Positions 31,139-36,620 of a DNA stretch of 36,620 nucleotides are shown here, piece by piece. The stretch is taken from positions 1-36,620 of the forward strand of contig WHTX01000010.1 of assembly GCA_009377505.1 (NCBI GenBank), given 5' to 3'. The notes beneath the pieces were generated by a model. That model did no database searches. It had not been told where the DNA came from and worked only from the letters and a program-made list of their open reading frames with translations. A program made the position numbers and the translations under genes. How positions within the stretch are numbered: position 1 is the first letter of the stretch; every line of letters starts with the position of its first letter. This DNA comes from Acidimicrobiia bacterium. Its GTDB lineage: Bacteria > Actinomycetota > Acidimicrobiia > Acidimicrobiales > CAIXPF01.

Positions 31139-32152
31139 ACATGATCCCGTGCAACGCGCTGATCGCCCTGAGCATCAGCTGTTCTGCCGTTGGATCGGCC
31201 GGCAACTGGCCCACCCCTGGAGTGGGGCTGTTCATGTCCGCAGCCGGGGCTGGGGCGCCGGCCCACGACGTAGCGCACCTGTGGTGCGAACGCCGGAAAG
31301 TGCACCTCCGCCATTTGCTGGACCGCCTGGGCGTTGAAGCTGCGTAGGATGTGGGTCACTCGCGCAAGTCGGACCGTCCGGACCGCCGATCTCGACGACG
31401 GGTAGCAGTGAAGGATCGCGTGCTCTCGATACCCTGTCCGCGCTGGCACTCCTGCCTGGCGACAGGCCGACGCCAGCGGAGGCAGTAGTCGCTCGGCCTC
31501 TCGTGGCCGGGGCCCGATGAGGTATCCATCGATCGCCCTTTCAAAGGTCGCGTTCGCCTCTGAGAGCTGTCCTGCAGCAGCCTGCACGTAGCCAAGTGAA
31601 GCCGCACTCGAGAGTGCTATCGGCTGCTTCTCGCCGTAGCGCGCCGACCGTGACGTCGCAAGGCCTCGATAGATGGCGAGTCGTTCGGTCAGGGATCTGC
31701 CGTCGTCCCGTAGCTGACTTGCGAGGGTCTGCATCGCTTGCTCTGTGAAGGGATGGTCCTCACCGAGCTCGGCGATCAACGCTGGAAGCGCCCTACGCAG
31801 CAACATGAGACCACGGCTCTGATCGCAAGCGGAGAATGCCTCGACCGCGCTGTCGTGCCACGCGAGTGCGTCACGCAGCGTGCCCGAGGGTTCGGCGTGG
31901 GCACGTGCGGATGCGCCCTCGTGCCGGTTCATCCTGCGGTACTGCAGGCGCCGCCCCCAGTGGGTCGCGAGGGCCTCATGAACCAGTCCCCGTTCACGCG
32001 GCTCGTTGGCGGCCGCAAGGGAGCGGACAGCAACCTTTCGGCGGCATCGAGGTCGCCCGCATCATCGGCCCACTGCGCTCGCGCCAGGACCCCACAACGC
32101 CCACATCGGCAACGTAGTGCCGCTGTCGCAATAGAGCCGCCCCTTCGGCGAC
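31135..32152 (-). pseudogene. TPR-repeat protein gene broken by two one-base losses
   Basis: The intact part (ATG 31932 to 31135, 265 codons) holds TPR-like helices (LRRALPALIAELGEDHPFTEQ, LGYVQAAAGQLSEANATFERA). Coding continues upstream of that ATG: the same frame reads AANEPRERGLVHEALATHW before it. It then jumps to another frame at 32019-32021 (ARAQWADDAGDLDAAERLLS) and to a third at 32090-32093 (AEGAALLRQRHYVADVGVVG). Each jump is repaired by adding one base in a run of C or G. The whole therefore reads as one TPR protein of at least 340 residues. Its true start and the meaning of 32153-32310 are unclear. Function unknown; such repeats often belong to regulatory proteins. Confidence 0.6.
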
Positions 32153-32310
32153 GCGACGAGGACGACATCTACATGAAGGTGGCTGCGTGGGACTGCGCCG
32201 GCTGGGTTCTGCCGTCGCCCAGCCACACCGGAAACGAGAGCCGGGCTGCTCTGGTGCAGCGGATGGCCCGCCACGAGAACCGGTGGGCACGACCACGGCG
32301 GTGCCGTCGG

Positions 32311-32870
32311 CTACTCGGCATGCGCTTCCGGGGTGGTAGGAGGCACGATCGGCTCGGCAACATCGAGCAGCTCGTGGTGGGCGGCGTAGACGAAGTGCCA
32401 GGTGGAGTCGTTGTTCGCGAGGCGGGCGGAGTCGAAGTCGCCCAGGAGGCTGCCTTGCGTGGCGGCGATCAGCGCGAACCACAGGTCCCGCGCGGCGGCC
32501 ATGGCGTCGGCATGGGTGTGAACGGCCTCAATGGTCGACATGATGTGCACCAGTCCGAGAGCGACTTCTGCTGCCCTGTGGCGCTCGTTCAGCTGCTCAC
32601 CGGCCGGTCCCGAGGCAACAGGCTCACCAGCCTCGAACAAGGCTGCAGTCAGGGCGACATCGCCCCACCAGTCGCGATGAGCGGCCAGGTAGTGGGCGTA
32701 GGCGTCGATGTGGCCGCGTGCAACCGCTCGCGCCGAGTTCGGCGGTTGGCGGGGCCAGCGCAGCGCTTCGGCGGCTAGCCGAGAATGGTGCCCAGCAGCA
32801 AGGTGAGCACTGGTAGCACGTCGATGAACCGGTCCGCGGCCCCTGGCGCCGCCGCCAACGTGCTGTCCAC
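32311..32870 (-). pseudogene. Membrane-helix plus helical-domain protein, frame broken once
   Basis: From GTG 32870 a frame reads AADRFIDVLPVLTLLLGTIL and stops at TAG (32775-32777). The next frame continues at once as AAEALRWPRQ, then GHIDAYAHYLAAHRDWWGDV and on to 32311, with no start codon before TTG 32640. Joined, they give the common bacterial plan of one N-terminal membrane helix followed by a helical domain that begins with a basic stretch. One missing base near 32777 explains the break. The last 109 codons from TTG 32640 may alone be called as a gene, but coding clearly extends upstream. No known family name. Confidence 0.5.
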
Positions 32871-33041
32871 ACCAGGTAACGGTATGGGCAGGGTGTGACA
32901 GCGGGGTGGACCGTCGTCAAAGGGCTCGCGCGGAGCGATTGAGGCCGCTCGCAGATCGACGGGCGCATCCGCCTATGCAGGCGAGCCTCGCTCGCGCCGA
33001 CACACGGTGGCACAGCTATCGATCGCCGTGAGGAGCACGCC

Positions 33042-33827
33042 GTGGCCGCTCGACCTCCCAGCTCGCCCCCGCCGTGGAATCCGCAAGCGCCGCCGCAGGG
33101 CTGCGTGCCGCCCCCGCCCCCGATGCCGCCGTGGCCCAACGCGAGCCAACCCTCCACCGCGCAATCGCCGTGGGGGGCACAACCACCGCCGTGGGGATAT
33201 CAGCCACCCCTGATGCCGATGTCTCCCTTGCCCGAGGGCAACCGCGGAGGACGGGGCACCGGCGCTCATGGCAGCCGTCGCGCGCTCTGGGCCATCGTTG
33301 GCGCCGCCGCAGTCCTTCTCGGCCTGGCCGCGATCGGCGCCGCCCCTGAGGAGGAACCAGAACAGGTAGCCGTGGCCACTACCGTCTCACAGAAGTCGCC
33401 GGACTCGCCTGTCGCTCCCGACCCCGCGGGGCTGCCCCCCTCAGCAACCGAAACTCCTCCGATCACGGAGGCGCCACCCCCGCCCCCTACCACCGAGGCG
33501 ACGGTCCCGCGCGAGGTGGCCGCCGAGCTCGACCAGAACGATAAGCGGGTGTCGGAGCTCGAAGTGCTCACCGCGCAGCTCAGCCTGCGCCAGGTATCGG
33601 GAATCGACGGAGAGCGGCTGGCCGCAGCTGTTGACCAACAGTCCCTGAACGAGATCGCCAGGTGGCTCTGCCCCGTGGCCGCGCAGGGACATGCGGCGTT
33701 GTGGGCGCAAATGCCCACGGTTGTGGCGAGGGCGCCCGAACTGACCGCAAGTCAAGTCGGTGCCCTGGTCGGCGTAGCGGGCTCGGCCGCCTGCAACGAC
33801 GCCCTCACCGCCGCGCAGAGCGGTTGA
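33042..33827 (+). CDS. Pro-rich membrane protein with extracytoplasmic helical domain
   Basis: A 261-residue protein. The first 70 residues are Pro-rich (PPPPPMPPWPN-like) and cytoplasmic. A membrane helix covers about residues 80-100 (LWAIVGAAAVLLGLAAIG). A Pro/Thr linker follows (ITEAPPPPPTTEA). The last 90 residues form a probable helical domain with two Cys (ARWLCPVAAQ and GSAACNDAL) that could be disulfide-linked. GTG 33042 is 6 nt after GAGGAG. The plan matches many actinobacterial envelope proteins of unknown role. The 164 bp after its stop (33828-33991) show nothing recognisable. Confidence 0.75.
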   Translation: MAARPPSSPPPWNPQAPPQGCVPPPPPMPPWPNASQPSTAQSPWGAQPPPWGYQPPLMPMSPLPEGNRGGRGTGAHGSRRALWAIVGAAAVLLGLAAIGAAPEEEPEQVAVATTVSQKSPDSPVAPDPAGLPPSATETPPITEAPPPPPTTEATVPREVAAELDQNDKRVSELEVLTAQLSLRQVSGIDGERLAAAVDQQSLNEIARWLCPVAAQGHAALWAQMPTVVARAPELTASQVGALVGVAGSAACNDALTAAQSG

Positions 33828-33991
33828 GGGGGGGACGGCTTGCATCGCTCCGCTGGCCATCGCCGTGGTCGGGCGGCGAGCACAACGCTGTGATTCGGCG
33901 CTGCGCGGCCGCACTCGCCGAGGCTGAGACTTCCTGCCAGCATGGTGCCGGGCCCTCCACACGAGCGCGACGCTCAGGGTGCCCCGTGACC

Positions 33992-35218
33992 TCACCAGAT
34001 CGTGCCGGCGGCCCGCATCGCCATGATCTCCTCATGGGAGAGGCCGAGATCGCCCAGGACCTCGTCCGTGTGCTCGCCGTAAGCCGCGGCTCTGCTCCTC
34101 GCCCCCTGCCAGCCGTCGACCTCGAAGGGCGTAGGCGTGCCCACGAAGCCGTCCTCGAAGGGCACCAAGTACTCGTTGGCGAGGACCTGTTCGTCCCCGG
34201 GGAGGTCCTCGAGCCGGTTGACGGGTGCACACCAGACCCCGGCGGCCCGCAGGCTCGCCCACCATTGCGCCGTGCTGCGTTGCCGGATGGTCTCCTCGAA
34301 GTAGGAGGCGAGTGCCTTCTTGTTGACATCGATGGCCTCGAAGTTCGAGAAGCGGGGATCTTCGAGGAGGTGGTCGAGCCCGAGCGCCGCGGCCAGGGGC
34401 GGCCATTGGTGCGCGTGGATGGCGGCGATGGCGATCCAGCCGTCAGCGGTCGGGTAGGCGCTGTAGAGCGGCGTGGTGTCTTCGCGTACGAAGCGGGCCA
34501 TGCGGCCGCCCACGGAGGCCAGCATCCCCACGGGCAGCAGCTGGAGCCACAGCATCGACTGGAGCTGGCTGGTGCGCACGAGCCCGCCGCGGCCGGTCAG
34601 CTGCCGCTGCACCAACCCCGCCAGGATGGCGGAGGCGAGGTTCGTACCCGTCAGCACGTCGCTCATCGATCCCGGCGGGTAGTTGGGCTCCTCGGTAGGC
34701 GACGAGTTGTCCATGAAGCCGCTGTACGCCATGCCGATCGTGTCCTGGCAGGGGTCGTTGGCGAGGGGGCCCTCGAACCCGAGCCCGCCACCCTGCGCGT
34801 AGACGATCCGCGGGTTGATGGCAAGCACAGAGTCGAGGTCCGCGCCGATGGCGAACAGGCCCTTCGAGCGGAGGTTGGTCAGGAATACGTCGGACCGGGC
34901 GACGAGATCATGGAAGACCTGTTGGCCTGCGGGTGAGGTCACGTCCAGGGCCAAGGCCCGCTTGCCCCGGTTGACAGCGGCGTAGAGCCAGGCCGCCCCC
35001 CGCTCGTCGAGGTCGACCCCGTGCATCATGGTGACGCTTCGCATGGCGTCCTGGCGGCCTACTTGTTCGATCTTCACCACGTCGGCGCCCAAGCTCGCGA
35101 GCACCAGGCCGGCCACCGGACCCTGTACGTACTTCGTGACTTCGAGAACGCGCAGCCCCGTGAGGGGCCCCGTCCGGTCGTTCCTCTGCGTCGGCTCGAC
35201 CGCGATGTCGGTTGTCAA
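33992..35218 (-). CDS. CaiB/BaiF (family III) CoA-transferase
   Basis: A 408-residue class III CoA-transferase. LTGLRVLEVTKYVQGPVAGLVLA is the family's N-terminus, AWLYAAVNRGKRALALDV the second block, and GSMSDVLTGTNLASAILAGL holds the catalytic Asp (about residue 187). SAYPTADGWIAIAA and GLDHLLEDPRF mark the C-terminal part. These enzymes move CoA between carboxylic acids, or racemise 2-methylacyl-CoA. The start is TTG 35218, with GGGGAG 9 nt upstream; no ATG/GTG exists early enough to include the first block. It lies 47 bp after the TetR gene and two genes after another CoA-transferase, likely one operon. Substrate unknown. Confidence 0.88.
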   Translation of the reverse strand: MTTDIAVEPTQRNDRTGPLTGLRVLEVTKYVQGPVAGLVLASLGADVVKIEQVGRQDAMRSVTMMHGVDLDERGAAWLYAAVNRGKRALALDVTSPAGQQVFHDLVARSDVFLTNLRSKGLFAIGADLDSVLAINPRIVYAQGGGLGFEGPLANDPCQDTIGMAYSGFMDNSSPTEEPNYPPGSMSDVLTGTNLASAILAGLVQRQLTGRGGLVRTSQLQSMLWLQLLPVGMLASVGGRMARFVREDTTPLYSAYPTADGWIAIAAIHAHQWPPLAAALGLDHLLEDPRFSNFEAIDVNKKALASYFEETIRQRSTAQWWASLRAAGVWCAPVNRLEDLPGDEQVLANEYLVPFEDGFVGTPTPFEVDGWQGARSRAAAYGEHTDEVLGDLGLSHEEIMAMRAAGTIW

Positions 35219-35265
35219 CAGCGTCAGCTCCCCATGTCGTTGCTCGGCTGGTCGGTTGCGTCGCT

Positions 35266-35922
35266 CTACGCGCTGCCTCGGGTCGAGGCGTTCAGCGGCT
35301 CTGCCAGGAGCCCGTGGAGCAGCACTTCGCGTACCATCTGTCCGAGCGCCTCGAGGGGCACTTCATTGGGGCGGTACCACGTCGCGATGTGCACTGACAG
35401 TCCAACCATGCCGAAGAGCATGAGCTCCGGTGACGCCAGAGGGCGGAACTGTCCGACGGCGATGCCGTCCTCGATCACGGCTACCAGGTTGCGCTCGAGC
35501 AGGTCCCGCTTGCGGCGCACGTCGGCGAAGGTCGCGCCCGACAGGAACCGCCGCTCCTGGTAGAAGATGGTCATCTCCGCCCGGAACTCGTCGAGAGTCA
35601 GGAAGAACACCTCGAGATATCGCGTGAAGACCTCACGGGGCGAGCGCGCCGACGCCTGGATCGAGTCCAACAGATCGATGTAGTAGTCGATGAAGTCGTC
35701 GTGGATGTCCTTGAGCAGGTCTTCCTTGCCCGTGAAGTGGTGGTAGAAGGCACCCTTGGTGATCCCGGCCTCGTCCACGATGGCCTGCACGCCCGTCGCG
35801 GCGTAGCCCTTCTTCCCGAAGAGGCCCACGGCCGCGTCGAGGATCGAACGTTTGGTCGGGTGCATGCCTGCCCGGTGCTTCTGGGTTGGGATGCCGCTGC
35901 GGGCTACACCACCGTCAGGCAT
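35266..35922 (-). CDS. TetR-family transcriptional repressor
   Basis: A 218-residue protein. The N-terminal helix-turn-helix covers about residues 22-68 (TKRSILDAAVGLFGKKGYAA ... ITKGAFYHHFTGKEDLL), a canonical TetR DNA-binding domain. The C-terminal helices (FLTLDEFRAEMTIFYQERRF; LFGMVGLSVHIATWYRPNE) would hold the ligand, perhaps an acyl-CoA, given the CoA-transferases on both sides. ATG 35922 follows GAGGTGAGA. A longer frame to 36051 would add a basic segment unlike TetR proteins and would cross the operator. An 18-bp palindrome 16 bp upstream of the start is its probable binding site, implying autorepression. Confidence 0.87.
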   Translation of the reverse strand: MPDGGVARSGIPTQKHRAGMHPTKRSILDAAVGLFGKKGYAATGVQAIVDEAGITKGAFYHHFTGKEDLLKDIHDDFIDYYIDLLDSIQASARSPREVFTRYLEVFFLTLDEFRAEMTIFYQERRFLSGATFADVRRKRDLLERNLVAVIEDGIAVGQFRPLASPELMLFGMVGLSVHIATWYRPNEVPLEALGQMVREVLLHGLLAEPLNASTRGSA

Positions 35923-35938
35923 TCTCACCTCGCATCGT

Positions 35939-35956
35939 GTCCGGGCGCGCCCGGAC
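35939..35956. promoter_or_regulatory. Perfect 18-bp palindrome, probable TetR operator
   Basis: GTCCGGGCGCGCCCGGAC is an exact dyad without a spacer. It sits 16 bp upstream of the TetR start and 91 bp beyond the stop of the upstream CoA-transferase. Length and position fit a TetR autoregulatory operator. Confidence 0.55.
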
Positions 35957-36047
35957 GGCCCGTTCCGCTGTGCACGACGATCCTCGCCCGCACCGCGCCC
36001 CGCGGCGGGGAGTCCGCACTGCACCGGCCGGCGCGCCACCACCTTGT

Positions 36048-36620
36048 TCACTGGAGCGCCTCGGCCATGGCGATCTCAGTGATACGCGCGTCATCGTAGC
36101 CGAGGACCTCGCGCAGGATGTCCTCGGAGTGCTGGCCGATCGTCGGCCCGGCATGAGCCACCTTGGGCGGCGTCCGGCTGAGGCGCGACCGTGGTCCCTC
36201 GACGGTTGTCGTGCCATGCACGGGGTGCTCGGCGACCACGAAATGGCCGAGGTGGGCGAGTTGGGGGTCGCTGGCGCAGTCCGCGGACCCCTGCACTCGG
36301 TGCGCCGCTGCCCCGTGCGCCTGCAGCAGCGCGACGGCGTCGTCGCGCTGCTGGCTCCGCGTCCAGAGCGAGATTGCGTCGTCGAGGTCGCGCCGGGCCC
36401 GAAGGCGGCGCTCGAGGCCCATGCCAGCCAGGTCTTCCCGGCCGAGCAGCGTGCAGAGCGAGGCCCACGCGGCATCATCCTCGCAGGCGAGGGCGACCCA
36501 TTGGTCCTCACCCCGGGTCGGGTACACGCCGTGCGGGCTGACGTTGTCGTCGTCGTTGCCCATGCGGGACGGCTCGACCCCGTTCTGCGCAGTTCCACAG
36601 CGCTGGCGCGAGGAAGTGGC
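36048..36620 (-). CDS. CaiB/BaiF CoA-transferase, C-terminal part (5' end beyond window)
   Basis: The last 171 codons read as the C-terminal region of a family III CoA-transferase: GNDDDNVSPHGVYPTRGEDQWVA, then LAHLGHFVVAEHP and GQHSEDILREVLGYDD. The gene runs off the right edge. Just upstream the frame seems to slip: FLAPALWNCA in one frame is followed by QNGVEPSRMGN in another, at about 36585-36592. Two missing bases in a GCGCGC-like run would explain this. ATG 36563 would cut through the domain and is not a true start. Probably the first gene of the TetR/CaiB operon. Confidence 0.7.
   Translation of the reverse strand, partial: ATSSRQRCGTAQNGVEPSRMGNDDDNVSPHGVYPTRGEDQWVALACEDDAAWASLCTLLGREDLAGMGLERRLRARRDLDDAISLWTRSQQRDDAVALLQAHGAAAHRVQGSADCASDPQLAHLGHFVVAEHPVHGTTTVEGPRSRLSRTPPKVAHAGPTIGQHSEDILREVLGYDDARITEIAMAEALQ

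Noticed and set aside
31738-32778. 346-codon plus-strand open frame
   Set aside because: It lies opposite clear TPR and helical coding frames and has no motif; treated as a shadow.

Overview
The window is about 36.6 kb of very GC-rich DNA. It has actinobacterial hallmarks: a luciferase-like F420-type oxidoreductase, a SARP/AfsR-type regulator with a BTAD domain, an actinobacterial-type 8-oxoguanine deaminase, and many GTG starts. An uncultured actinomycete lineage such as Acidimicrobiia or a relative is my best guess; this is inference from gene content only. No rRNA, tRNA or CRISPR array was seen.

Layout. (1) 19-3085: a DUF2231 membrane protein diverges from a small membrane protein plus a GH15 glycoside hydrolase, across a symmetric promoter/operator. 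(2) 3176-3403: a stranded C-terminal scrap of pyruvate dehydrogenase E1. (3) 3461-14447: the centrepiece, a purine/hydantoin/ureide catabolic block. On the minus strand, in transcription order, are an M20 carbamoylase, a nitrilase-type D-carbamoylase, a fused XdhD-like molybdoenzyme (frameshifted), an SsnA-like aminohydrolase, an F420-type LLM oxidoreductase, diaminopropionate ammonia-lyase and 8-oxoguanine deaminase. A hydantoinase diverges from it on the plus strand. The gene set recalls the enterobacterial/gut ygeX-ygeY-hyuA-ssnA-xdhD urate-degradation cluster, but with an LLM flavoprotein and a second carbamoylase, and without ygfK or ygeW in view. Most junctions are stop/start overlaps. 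Where the genes are apart, the gaps are filled by chains of micro-ORFs, each overlapping the next by 4 nt (GTGA or ATGA).

(4) 14448-19015: two copies of a palindromic repeat, a rhodanese, a 1050-residue SARP-type ATPase regulator, and an ArsI/CadI-type metalloenzyme behind an ArsR-like promoter. (5) 19106-22421: a perfect bidirectional terminator, an RTX-repeat secreted protein, a double-CMD-domain protein, a 159-bp MITE-like element inserted at that gene's stop codon, a third palindromic repeat, and a Thr/Pro-rich membrane-anchored protein. (6) 22572-27055: an ATPase with a C-terminal HTH, an FAD monooxygenase, and a DUF433/DUF5615 toxin-antitoxin pair. (7) 27077-30816: an orphan iron-siderophore-type binding lipoprotein, a PhyH dioxygenase and an amidohydrolase-2. 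(8) 30944-33827: a poorly preserved stretch with a TPR gene and a membrane-helix gene, both broken by small indels, then a Pro-rich membrane protein. (9) 33992-36620: two CaiB/BaiF CoA-transferases around a TetR regulator with its own 18-bp operator; the last runs off the window edge.

At least five coding regions are broken by one- or two-base losses, mostly in C or G runs, so assembly error is a live alternative to real decay.
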